Positions 16,898-24,664 of a stretch of DNA of 49,083 nucleotides are shown in pieces; the first letter of the stretch is position 1; every line of letters starts with the position of its first letter. The position numbers and the translations under genes were made by a program. Where the stretch lies: contig NZ_JAHNZZ010000001.1 of assembly GCF_019039215.1 (NCBI RefSeq), forward strand, positions 2,885,314 to 2,934,396, read 5' to 3'. The DNA comes from Bacillus sp. FJAT-29790. GTDB lineage: Bacteria > Bacillota > Bacilli > Bacillales > Cytobacillaceae. The notes under the pieces are model-generated. The model saw nothing but the letters and a program-made list of their open reading frames with translations. It was not told where the DNA came from and did no database searches.

Positions 16898-17563
16898 TTA
16901 AGGAAGGTGCACCATTTTTAAATGCAAAAGCTTCCAGTAAGTGGTCTCTCCGTCAGCAGTTATCAATTCAACGATATTATTTTGCACACTTTTCAGTAAG
17001 CCAATTTTATTGGGGTGATCCCCCGCATCAAATACGACAAGCTTTCCTTCTTCCTTTTTCAATTGTTCTTCAAACGACCTTGATATTGGAATATTAGTTG
17101 GCTGAACAGGCAGCTTCTCGCTATTTAAAGTATACGGAGTCAGATTGGAACTATATGGGATTATCCATTTTATATGATGAAGGGAAATGAACATTGTTTT
17201 GAAAACAGGGGAATAAAACACTAAAAAATCATTTAAGACACTAGTAATATATCCATGTATCGTTTTGTTCCCACTCACAAATATTTCAACAAACCTCCCT
17301 CTAGCATTTGTTAAAATTTTGCGGTAAGAAATAGAATCAAGATCACTCAATGAAGGCAAGTCTTTCCCAAGCTCAATCATTTCTTCAACAGGTTGGCTCT
17401 TTTTTATATTTTGGATGTGATTGAAGGGGATATAAAAATATTTATTTCCATCATATAAGACGATAATATCTAATCCAGTATCGACTAATATTCCTCTAAA
17501 ACCCATTTTACCTGAAATCTCGATTTCAATATGTTCTCCTTTAAGGTTGCTAATACCTGACAA
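16898..17563 (-). CDS. DUF2642 spore-coat protein, CotB-like (short)
   Basis: The product is 221 residues from a TTG start. AAAGGAGG lies 7-8 nt before that TTG; the longer frame from 17599 starts at an ATG with no ribosome site. It contains three DUF2642-type beta units (about 7-55, 65-125 and 165-215), each with a pattern such as GILVDTGLDIIVLYDGNKYFYIPFNHIQ. Unlike its neighbour it has no Ser/Arg tail. DUF2642 proteins include the outer coat protein CotB. Downstream of the larger cotB gene, separated from it by element A2 and a hairpin. Confidence 0.8.
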   Translation of the reverse strand: MSGISNLKGEHIEIEISGKMGFRGILVDTGLDIIVLYDGNKYFYIPFNHIQNIKKSQPVEEMIELGKDLPSLSDLDSISYRKILTNARGRFVEIFVSGNKTIHGYITSVLNDFLVFYSPVFKTMFISLHHIKWIIPYSSNLTPYTLNSEKLPVQPTNIPISRSFEEQLKKEEGKLVVFDAGDHPNKIGLLKSVQNNIVELITADGETTYWKLLHLKMVHLP

Positions 17564-17591
17564 AGAAATAATCCTCCTTTCCCTTAGGAAA

Positions 17592-17615
17592 AGGTGCATT
17601 GATTATAATGCACCT
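17592..17615 (-). terminator. Hairpin between the two CotB-like genes
   Basis: AGGTGCATT pairs with AATGCACCT around a 6-nt loop. On the minus strand it is followed by TTTTCC, so it could stop or attenuate transcription arriving from cotB just before the TTG-started downstream gene. Confidence 0.55.
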
Positions 17616-17629
17616 ATTAGGAAATTAGT

Positions 17630-17820
17630 AATCAAATTCGCCTTGGCGTATTTGCGCCCAGATTTTACCTTAGCTTGCTCAATAAATTCCTTTAAAAAAT
17701 TGAAAGGCTCGCCGGAGGCTTCACTTTATTCAGCCAGGGTTTGAACTCCACGGAATTGGATACTTGTTTGTATTCATCTCGCCACTTATAGAAGTAAGAC
17801 TTCTGCTGAATAGAGTTAAA
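17630..17820 (+). repeat. Dispersed multi-hairpin element, copy A2
   Basis: This is a full-length copy (about 190 bp) of the family also at 6739, 33823 and 40394. It runs from AATCAAATTCGCCTTGGCG to TTCTGCTGAATAGAGTTAAA. Its right edge lies 2 bp from the stop codon of the minus-strand cotB gene, so it fills nearly all the space between the two CotB-like genes. Confidence 0.85.
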
Positions 17821-17822
17821 AT

Positions 17823-18800
17823 CTAGGATCTCCTCGGTCTCCACATATAATCAACTGTTCTAGTGACATTCTCACGTGCACGCCTCGGCACTGAACGATG
17901 ACTCCTTCTGTGGGAATGCCTCGACCCAGATCTTCTATCGCTTCTGCCTGACAAACTGTCATCGGATTCCATTTCATTTTCTTGATTACCGTTATTATCA
18001 TTATTTTGATTTTGTTTAAATGATCCTTTTGAACCTGTGTTAATGCTGCGGATATGGAAAGGGTGTATACGGAGAACTTCTTCATTGTTTACAAGTGTAT
18101 AATGGCCTTCTGCTGTTTCAACAAGTATCCCTTCCATTGCTTCGGGTCCTCCACGATTGATTGAAACCCATCTTTGGCTCATTTGACTAAATAAATCATG
18201 AAAACAATCAGCCTGGATATATCTAGGGATGTATGTCATTGCATCCACGAAATTACATTCATTATTATTCATCTTGCTGTTTTCAGAAACACTTTTGATA
18301 TGGTGGATATTAAAATAAACGACACCGTCATTTTCTGTGTGTAAAACAATATAATCATTCACCACTTCCAGGACCAACCCTTCAGTTGATTCTGGACCTC
18401 CTTGATTGATGCGAATGTTTTTATTTTTGAGATTTTCAATTACGCATCGGAAATCTTCTGCTTCAACAAAATTCACATCGAGCTCCATCTCATTAAAATC
18501 CTGTTGAGAATTGGATTTTGAGTTTTCACTAATACTTTTTACATGATGAGTACGATAGTAGATAATATGATTATTTTGATTTTGATTTTGATTTTGAATT
18601 TGATTTTCGCCTTTGTTTTTGTTCTCATCGTTCTTGTTTTTTTGAGTATAGAGTGTTAGGAAATCTGGTTTGACGTCCAGTAAAATTCCTTCCTTTGATT
18701 CTGGTCCGCCTCGATAAACTTTCACCGTCCTGCCTATCAGTGAATCTAGAAACCCAAGATATCCATCATCATTCGGTTCTTCCCACATTCTAGTTGCCAT
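17823..18800 (-). CDS. cotB: Spore-coat protein CotB-like, triple DUF2642 with Ser/Arg tail
   Basis: The product is 325 residues. Three DUF2642 units are marked by VYRGGPESKEGILLDV (about 25), INQGGPESTEGLVLEV (about 128) and INRGGPEAMEGILVET (about 212), each ending in a Y/I-x-x-HH-V/I-K/R-SI motif. A polar linker rich in Asn and Gln follows the first unit. The C-terminus is Ser/Arg/His-rich (SGRSDRRSGSRHSHRRSHRS), the kind of tail that the coat kinase CotH phosphorylates in B. subtilis CotB. AAGGAGGAG precedes the ATG. It lies directly downstream of cotH on the same strand. Confidence 0.85.
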   Translation of the reverse strand: MATRMWEEPNDDGYLGFLDSLIGRTVKVYRGGPESKEGILLDVKPDFLTLYTQKNKNDENKNKGENQIQNQNQNQNNHIIYYRTHHVKSISENSKSNSQQDFNEMELDVNFVEAEDFRCVIENLKNKNIRINQGGPESTEGLVLEVVNDYIVLHTENDGVVYFNIHHIKSVSENSKMNNNECNFVDAMTYIPRYIQADCFHDLFSQMSQRWVSINRGGPEAMEGILVETAEGHYTLVNNEEVLRIHPFHIRSINTGSKGSFKQNQNNDNNGNQENEMESDDSLSGRSDRRSGSRHSHRRSHRSVPRRARENVTRTVDYMWRPRRS

Positions 18801-18922
18801 TATTAGATTTCTCCTCCTTATTCCTTGCCTATTTAGTTATTTATACTGCATATATACGTATCATGGGGGGACAATGAACCTAGTCAAACGCCTATTTGTA
18901 AGAAAATCAACATTTACCTATA

Positions 18923-20017
18923 CTAAACTTTTTGAAGTTTTTTCAGTTCACTGCGAAGATAGGCATTTCTATCAGTAATAAATTGATAGATGAAGGCAAG
19001 TTCTGAATCAAATTCTTTGATGTAATCTTTTTTGTATGGGTCTTTTAAAATAAATGGACGTATACGTGTGTGCAGTTCCTGGATTCTAGGTTCCATAAAA
19101 TCCAATGTAAATTGATTATTGAGGATTTTATGGAGGATCCTATAATATAGATTCCTAAACGAAGGGACATCGAGAATTCTTGCCGTTAAAGTATTAAAAC
19201 CTTCTAACCTTACATAGTCATAATCCATCACATCACCATGAACATCTCTTCCCCAAGTTGCATCGTAATCCCATGGAAGTACTTCATACAATCCTGACTC
19301 GCCATTCTTGCACAAGGCATAGTTATGCACAAAACCATCGTAGTTTTGCGTACAAACCACTCCCGCCAGCCAATACAAGTACTTTTCTACATTCAAGTAT
19401 TTTCCGATCTCCTGTTCAAATTCCCCTCTTAAGAGTGTATTTACTTTAAAAATAAACTCTTGTAAGAGCAACCATTCCTCCTCTTTTCCATATTTTAATT
19501 CATACCCTAATTCTAAAGATTGCTTAGGATCCTGTTCATGATCAGTTAATAATGAAAAATTAGCATCTCCATCAACTGCATAGAAGATTGCTTTTACTGG
19601 AAGATTCCTTTTTTTAAAATAGTACTCATCCACTGATTCCAACTGCAAATACACTCCTTCCTGCCTGCCATTTAAATTAAGAAATACATGCTCAGCAGAA
19701 GGTGCTAAAACTCCAAGGCTTGAAAAGAAATCAAATGATAGCTTGTTTCTTATTAATGAGGGATCTTTATATTCCGCGTTTAAATGTATTTCTTTTGCTC
19801 CCTTCCATGTCTTGGGTTTGTAAAATTCAACATGATACGATTTCTTTTTGAATTCTCTAATATGTGAACCCCTATACACAATGTCAATATCATACTTTTT
19901 GTTTTGAATGGTTACATTCCCGGGAACAGGATCATCATTCCAAATATCGCTCCTTAAATCGATGAGATATTGAGGATTTATAAATAATTTGTAAATTGGC
20001 AGTTCATTGTTATCCAC
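18923..20017 (-). CDS. cotH: Spore-coat protein kinase CotH
   Basis: CotH is an atypical protein kinase that phosphorylates serines in CotB and CotG and is needed to assemble the CotH-dependent outer coat. The product is 364 residues from the chosen GTG. Motifs include VYRGSHIREFKKKSYHVEF near 50, NYDGFVHNYAL near 225 and PWDYDATWGRD near 250; the Asp-rich motif holds the Mg-binding catalytic residues of the family. The GTG at 20017 is preferred over one at 20026, because AAAGGGTGA then lies at a workable distance. It is divergent from cotG and upstream of cotB, a natural kinase-substrate cluster. Confidence 0.93.
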   Translation of the reverse strand: MDNNELPIYKLFINPQYLIDLRSDIWNDDPVPGNVTIQNKKYDIDIVYRGSHIREFKKKSYHVEFYKPKTWKGAKEIHLNAEYKDPSLIRNKLSFDFFSSLGVLAPSAEHVFLNLNGRQEGVYLQLESVDEYYFKKRNLPVKAIFYAVDGDANFSLLTDHEQDPKQSLELGYELKYGKEEEWLLLQEFIFKVNTLLRGEFEQEIGKYLNVEKYLYWLAGVVCTQNYDGFVHNYALCKNGESGLYEVLPWDYDATWGRDVHGDVMDYDYVRLEGFNTLTARILDVPSFRNLYYRILHKILNNQFTLDFMEPRIQELHTRIRPFILKDPYKKDYIKEFDSELAFIYQFITDRNAYLRSELKKLQKV

Positions 20018-20036
20018 ATGGGTCACCCTTTACTAA

Positions 20037-20055
20037 ATACGATATTAAATCGTAT
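20037..20055. promoter_or_regulatory. Inverted repeat in the cotH leader
   Basis: ATACGAT and ATCGTAT flank a 5-bp spacer, about 20 bp upstream of the cotH start in the divergent cotH/cotG region. It could be an operator or an RNA hairpin. The adjoining minus-strand CATACGATTTA loosely resembles a sigma-K -10, but no matching -35 is obvious. Confidence 0.35.
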
Positions 20056-20248
20056 GACAAACTTTTAGAGGGTGACACAATCATTTTTAGCCTATTTTCA
20101 TCGACATACGCAGTAGTCTAATCAAATCATTACTAATATTCGTACTTTATTAGTAGAAATCGGAATGTTTATGAAATACTCACAGTTCCTATTTTTTAAA
20201 GATTCCTATTAGTATTCCATTAACAAAAATAATAAGGAGGATTTTACT

Positions 20249-20800
20249 TTGGTTAAATATAATAAATTAGATATCCAGCATGCAATTAACGAAGTGGCTG
20301 CAGCTGGAATGGAGAACTTCCTTTTTCAAGAGCCATTTGCTCAAAGACGTTCACGAAGATCTCGAAGAAGCTCAAGACGTTCTAGTAGAAGGTCAGGCAG
20401 ATCGCACCGTTCGAGACAATCACGCAGAGGTCCACTATCACGTCGCCGTTCAAGACACTCGAAACGTTCGGGACATTCGAGACGTTCAAGACGCTCAAGA
20501 CACTCAAGACGCTCTAAACGTTCAAAACGCTCAGGACACTCAAGACACTCAAGACGCTCTAGACGCTCTAGACGTTCAAGACGTTCAAGACGTTCAAGAC
20601 GCTCAAGACGTTCAAGACGTTCAAGGCGCTCTAGACGCTCTAGACGCTCTAGACGCTCTAGACGCTCTAGACGCTCTAGACGCTCTAGACGTTCAAGGCG
20701 TACTGGTCGTATCATACAGCCAATTCGAACTACACCGTTTCAAACACAGCAGCGTTACTGGGAAGACGGAAACATGTGGGAGCTAAGAATGCAAAGATAG
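20249..20800 (+). CDS. cotG: Spore-coat protein CotG
   Basis: The product is 183 residues from a TTG start, with AAGGAGG upstream at good spacing. The N-terminus (KYNKLDIQHAINEVAAAG, then FLFQEPFAQRR) matches the conserved CotG head. The centre, about residues 30-153, is Arg/Ser repeats (mainly RSR and RRS), and a short unique tail follows (QRYWEDGNMWELRMQR). CotG is an outer-coat protein and CotH substrate; the many serines flanked by arginines would be targets. It is divergent from cotH as in B. subtilis. The DNA repeat keeps several other frames open; these are artefacts. Confidence 0.92.
   Translation: MVKYNKLDIQHAINEVAAAGMENFLFQEPFAQRRSRRSRRSSRRSSRRSGRSHRSRQSRRGPLSRRRSRHSKRSGHSRRSRRSRHSRRSKRSKRSGHSRHSRRSRRSRRSRRSRRSRRSRRSRRSRRSRRSRRSRRSRRSRRSRRSRRSRRTGRIIQPIRTTPFQTQQRYWEDGNMWELRMQR
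20627..20689 (+). repeat. Perfect 9-bp tandem repeat within cotG
   Basis: Seven exact tandem CGCTCTAGA units encode Arg-Ser-Arg. The rest of the repeat region uses related but diverged 9-mers (CGTTCAAGA, CACTCAAGA). The exact block suggests a recent expansion by slippage. Confidence 0.9.
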
Positions 20801-20835
20801 AGGAAATAGGAACAGGATCTTGTTATATACAAACT

Positions 20836-20861
20836 GAAAGCCCCGCCGTCGCGGAGCTTTC
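20836..20861. terminator. Bidirectional terminator between cotG and yhaP
   Basis: GAAAGCCCCGC pairs with GCGGAGCTTTC (one mismatch) around CGTC, between convergent genes. Confidence 0.7.
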
Positions 20862-20869
20862 GTCGTTTA

Positions 20870-22123
20870 TTAATCATTTTTCGTTAACTGCAATGCTTTT
20901 TTAATATCTTTAAAGGAGTTCGATTTTCCGTACATGAGGACTCCGCCTTTATAGACCCTTGCCCCAAAGATTGCCAGTACAACGATGGTAATAATAAGGA
21001 TCGCAATCCCCAATAAAGGCTCCCAAACTGGCAGGGTGAGCATTCCCACACGCATAAACATTAGCATCGGTGTAAAAAAAGGAATGTAGGAAATAATTGT
21101 GATAAAAGGAGTTTCTGGCTGACTAAGACCAAACATAGCAATCATAAAGCCAGCAACAACCACAATTGTCATCGGCATAATCATTTGCTGGACATCCTCA
21201 ATCCGACTGACAAGCGAACCGAGAAATGCTGCCAGTGTTGCATACAGGAAATACCCGAGAATGAAAAAGATCAATGCATAAACAACAGTAGTAACAGGAA
21301 TGTCCCCAAATCCAAAAAACTCAAAAAAACCGCCCTGCATTGTTTCTAGGTTACGTTTAATAAAGTAATAGCCGACCAACAAGATTGCTGCCATTTGCGT
21401 CAGACTTAGGAAGGCAATTCCGAGGATTTTGGCGAACATTTGTTTAATTGGTGATACACTTGAAATAAGTATTTCCATTACCCGAGAAGATTTCTCTGTT
21501 GCGACTTCCATCGCGATCATATTTGCATACATGAGAACAGCGAAATAAATAATAAATAATAGTACATACACGAGGCCTCTTGCCTGATTCAACTCTTCTT
21601 CCGTTTTTGCATTTGCTTCAAGGGCAATTTTGTTAAAAACGACTGGCTCGTATAGCTTGCCTAATTGTTCTGTTGTTAGATTGAAGTGTGAAGCTGCAAT
21701 TTGGGTTTTCATTTGTTGTAGCCCATGCTGCAAATCAGCTGAAATAGAAGAATCCGCAATACTCATCGCTTTATAAGTGGCTTCCGGAAGGTTTTCTTTA
21801 TTGAATGAAAGAATTAACAAACCTCTGTAATCCCCATCTTCAACAGCTTTTTCAGCATGATCTTCGGTGTTCTCAATTGGCACTAAAATAAGAGCGCTGT
21901 TTATAAGCTTCATCTGTTCCTTCAATGGAGTAAATAATTCACCTGTTTGATCCATTACAGCTACTTTCTCTTCTTTCCCATCCTTGTTAAAGAAATTCAT
22001 TATTTGGGAGATGTTTGTCAAGCCGACAACTAGAAAGAGCGTAATGATAGTGGTAATTATGAATGATTTCGTTTTTAGTTTACTAAAATATGTATGCGCA
22101 AGTATAATCCAAAAATTATTCAT
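20870..22123 (-). CDS. yhaP: ABC transporter permease YhaP (NatB-like)
   Basis: The product is 417 residues. There is one N-terminal membrane helix (about 20-40), then an extracytoplasmic domain of about 150 residues, then about five hydrophobic segments from residue 190 on. This ABC-2 permease layout is typical of NatB-type exporters. The chosen ATG (MNNFWIILAHTYF) overlaps the end of the ATPase gene by 8 bp, so the two are coupled. The substrate is unknown; relatives export sodium ions or peptides. Confidence 0.88.
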   Translation of the reverse strand: MNNFWIILAHTYFSKLKTKSFIITTIITLFLVVGLTNISQIMNFFNKDGKEEKVAVMDQTGELFTPLKEQMKLINSALILVPIENTEDHAEKAVEDGDYRGLLILSFNKENLPEATYKAMSIADSSISADLQHGLQQMKTQIAASHFNLTTEQLGKLYEPVVFNKIALEANAKTEEELNQARGLVYVLLFIIYFAVLMYANMIAMEVATEKSSRVMEILISSVSPIKQMFAKILGIAFLSLTQMAAILLVGYYFIKRNLETMQGGFFEFFGFGDIPVTTVVYALIFFILGYFLYATLAAFLGSLVSRIEDVQQMIMPMTIVVVAGFMIAMFGLSQPETPFITIISYIPFFTPMLMFMRVGMLTLPVWEPLLGIAILIITIVVLAIFGARVYKGGVLMYGKSNSFKDIKKALQLTKND

Positions 22124-23015
22124 AGGAAGCACCAACCTTTTCAATAAAAATATCATTCAAAGAAGGTTCTTCAAGAACGAACTTTCGGATAAATCCATTC
22201 CCTACAAGATCCTTTAAAATGGCTTCCGCAACATTTTCTCCTTCGATTTGCAGCTGGATTCCCTCAGTAGTCAGTCTAGCTTTTGTCACACCAGGATAGT
22301 TTTTTAGAAATTCCAAATTAAAATCAGCGTGAATAACAAGATTCTTTTTTCCAAATGCCCGTTTTATTTCTTTTAATTTTCCTTGTACGACCGGCTTTCC
22401 TTTATGCATAATACAAAGATTCTCACACATTTCCTCTACATGCTCCATCCGGTGCGAAGAAAACACAATCGTTGTTCCACTTTCCTTTAAGTCAAGAACA
22501 GCATCCTTCAACTGTTCGACATTCAACGGATCAAGTCCACTGAAGGGCTCGTCAAGGATTAATAATTTCGGCTTATGGATAACCGCCGTTATGAATTGAA
22601 TTTTTTGCTGATTTCCTTTCGAAAGCTCTTCAACCTTTTTATCCGCATATTCCGGCACTTTAAAGCGATTAAGCCAGTAGGTAAGTTCCTTTAATATATC
22701 TTGTTTTTGCATCCCGCGTAATCTCGCTAAATAAACAATCTGATCCTTCACCTTCAGTTTTGGGTAAAGTCCACGTTCTTCAGGCAAATAGCCAATAAGC
22801 GGACTCGTCGAATAATCAATCGGCTTCCCGTCCCAAGTTACCTTGCCTTCACTAGGATCAATCAGTCCAAGGATCATTCGAAATGTCGTCGTCTTCCCAG
22901 CTCCATTCGCGCCAAGAAAACCAAACATTTCTTTTTCTGGTATCGAAATTGAAAAATTATCAACAGCTGTAAACTTCCCAAAACGCTTTGTTACATGCTC
23001 AAGCTGCAATGCCAT
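22116..23015 (-). CDS. yhaQ: ABC transporter ATP-binding protein YhaQ
   Basis: The product is 299 residues. Walker A is GANGAGKTTT near residue 35, the signature ELSKGNQQK near 130 and Walker B LLILDEPFSGLD near 152, with SSHRM as H-loop. The C-terminal domain of about 80 residues is typical of NatA-like ATPases. AGGAGG lies just before the ATG. It forms a two-gene exporter with yhaP. Length and gene order match B. subtilis YhaQ. Confidence 0.9.
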   Translation of the reverse strand: MALQLEHVTKRFGKFTAVDNFSISIPEKEMFGFLGANGAGKTTTFRMILGLIDPSEGKVTWDGKPIDYSTSPLIGYLPEERGLYPKLKVKDQIVYLARLRGMQKQDILKELTYWLNRFKVPEYADKKVEELSKGNQQKIQFITAVIHKPKLLILDEPFSGLDPLNVEQLKDAVLDLKESGTTIVFSSHRMEHVEEMCENLCIMHKGKPVVQGKLKEIKRAFGKKNLVIHADFNLEFLKNYPGVTKARLTTEGIQLQIEGENVAEAILKDLVGNGFIRKFVLEEPSLNDIFIEKVGASYE

Positions 23016-23198
23016 TATTTAACTCCTCCTTTGCCTCCTACATTTACGGATCATCGCAAAAAAAGTTTCAATTTTTTCCACCAGAAGAAATTCTTCTTCC
23101 GGATTTCTCCTATTATGTTATTATTTCTTTGCACATTCATAAATGTTATGCAAAAATACATATAACTATCTGAATAATAAAACAAGGAGGAATATCTG

Positions 23199-23384
23199 TT
23201 GAAAATGTATAAATTGACTGCTTTTGAACCAAATGGAGAAAAACTTCTTGATGAGGCATTCCAAGCCGGGAACGATGCCGAGGCAAAAGGAATCGGAGAG
23301 CAAATGCTGAAAGAGAAAAACTTACAAGAGAAAACCCACCGTTGCACATCGCCGGCCGGGAAACTGATTTTGTTTCATAACTAA
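23199..23384 (+). CDS. yhzD: YhzD family protein
   Basis: The product is 61 residues: MKMYKLTAFEPNGEKLLDE, then a helix rich in Ala, Glu and Lys, and a C-terminal SPAGKLILFH. AAGGAGG at 23184-23190 is 8 nt from the TTG at 23199 and 14 nt from the next ATG, so TTG is the likely start. YhzD-type proteins are conserved in Bacillus next to yhaQ; function unknown. A strong terminator follows. Confidence 0.82.
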   Translation: MKMYKLTAFEPNGEKLLDEAFQAGNDAEAKGIGEQMLKEKNLQEKTHRCTSPAGKLILFHN

Positions 23385-23394
23385 TTCTAAAATA

Positions 23395-23428
23395 AAAAGC
23401 AAAGAGTACACCAACTCTTTGCTTTTTT
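23395..23428 (+). terminator. Rho-independent terminator after yhzD
   Basis: AAAAGCAAAGAGT pairs with ACTCTTTGCTTTT around a 6-nt loop, followed by T residues. Confidence 0.9.
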
Positions 23429-23461
23429 CATTTTGGCCACTATTGATGACTATTTTTCTCT

Positions 23462-23725
23462 TTTCGAGGAGCTTTCGGGAACATATGACGACTTTATGTG
23501 ACCGGTTTTACCTTTTTAAGGAGCTTTCGGGCACATACGGCGCTTTGTGTGACTGTTTTTACCCTTTTGATGAGCTTTCGGGAACATATGGCCACTTTGT
23601 GTGACCCGTTTTTACCTTTTTAAGGTGCTTTCGGGAACATATGACCACTTTGTGTGACCGCTTTTACCTTTTTAAGGAGCTTTCGGGAACATATGACCAC
23701 TTTATGTGACCATTTTTACCTTTTA
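23462..23725. repeat. Tandem array, five ~52-bp units (GCTTTCGGGAACATATG type)
   Basis: GCTTTCGGG starts at 23471, 23523, 23574, 23627 and 23679 (52, 51, 53, 52 bp apart). Each unit continues as AACATATGACCACTTTGTGTGACC, then TTTTACC and a T-rich run. It lies between convergent yhzD and the enoyl-CoA hydratase gene. The 366 bp between the yhzD stop and 23751 hold only this array and the terminator. Confidence 0.9.
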
Positions 23726-23750
23726 TCCCTTTACAAACCAGCCTACATCA

Positions 23751-24542
23751 TTATTTCCCTCTGAAAATCGGCTGTCTTTTTTCTAAAAAAGCTTGGATTC
23801 CTTCTAAATGGTCCGCTGTTTTTCGCATTTTATTTTGTCCGGCTTTCTCAAGCTCGAGCACCTTTAACAATTGCGCACTGTTTTTTTCTGCAAGGATTTT
23901 TTTCGTTTCAATCATTGCTTGGACTGGGCTGTTCAGCCATTTTTGCAGCTTGGCTTCCATAGCTTCATTCAATTCGCCTTCTGCGACTTCATGGATGAGT
24001 CCTGTTCCGAATGCATCGTCAGCAGTTAAAGGCTTCCCTTCCCAAATTAAATGCTTTGCTTTATCTTCTCCGAGGCGCTTTTCTAAGAAATAGTGAGCTC
24101 CTCCATCGGGAATCAATCCAATTCCGATAAAATTCATGGCCAGTTTACTTGTCTTTTCAGCTACGATGTAATCGGTAGCGAGTGCAAGACTAAGACCGAG
24201 GCCAGCAGCTGCACCTGAAACAGCACTGATCGTCAGCTTCGGCATGTTGTAAAGGGTCATAATTAAATCGCAAATACAATCCATAACAACAGGGAAGTCA
24301 CTATCATCCCCAGCAGCTAGCATCGTCTTTATGTCTCCTCCAGAGCAGAAAGCCCGTCCTTTTCCAGTTAATACGACGATATCAACATCTTCTAAACTGC
24401 TAATCTCCTTTAGAGTTGACGCTAATCCTTTAAGCATCTCTAAATTTAAAGCATTCAATGAATCCGGCCTGTTCATCTCCACTGTAGCTACACGGCTGTT
24501 GACATGTAAATTTACGGTATCCGTTACAAATTTAGTCGTCAA
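23751..24542 (-). CDS. yhaR: Enoyl-CoA hydratase/isomerase family protein
   Basis: The product is 263 residues from a TTG start preceded by GAGGAGG. The crotonase core has MNRPDSLNALN near 25, GRAFCSGGDIKTML near 63 (oxyanion hole) and SGAAAGLGLSLALATDY near 107 (second oxyanion element and helix). Such enzymes hydrate or isomerise enoyl-CoA in beta-oxidation or related pathways; the exact substrate is not clear. A longer frame upstream has no ribosome site and runs into the acyl-CoA ligase gene. Matches B. subtilis YhaR in class and position. Confidence 0.88.
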   Translation of the reverse strand: MTTKFVTDTVNLHVNSRVATVEMNRPDSLNALNLEMLKGLASTLKEISSLEDVDIVVLTGKGRAFCSGGDIKTMLAAGDDSDFPVVMDCICDLIMTLYNMPKLTISAVSGAAAGLGLSLALATDYIVAEKTSKLAMNFIGIGLIPDGGAHYFLEKRLGEDKAKHLIWEGKPLTADDAFGTGLIHEVAEGELNEAMEAKLQKWLNSPVQAMIETKKILAEKNSAQLLKVLELEKAGQNKMRKTADHLEGIQAFLEKRQPIFRGK

Positions 24543-24618
24543 AAATAATTCCTCCTCTGTTGTTCTTTTCTTTATTATAATGGGAAATATTATTTTTTGA
24601 AGGTTCAAAATCTTTATC

Positions 24619-24652
24619 AAAAAACAGCCACAAATATCCTGTTTACGGCTGC
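24619..24652 (-). terminator. Terminator after the acyl-CoA ligase gene
   Basis: On the minus strand CAGCC pairs with GGCTG across a long loop and is followed by a T6 run. Confidence 0.6.
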
Positions 24653-24664
24653 TAGATTGATAGT

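Noticed and set aside
20100..20160. Sigma-K promoter for cotG
   Set aside because: CATACGCAGTA resembles the -10 but has the wrong spacing (CATA-N5-TA), and no clear AC-type -35 is present.
20341..20786. Long open frames on the other strand and frame of cotG (LER-rich and DALD-rich)
   Set aside because: They are products of the 9-bp repeat. Only the plus-strand frame with the conserved CotG head has a ribosome site.
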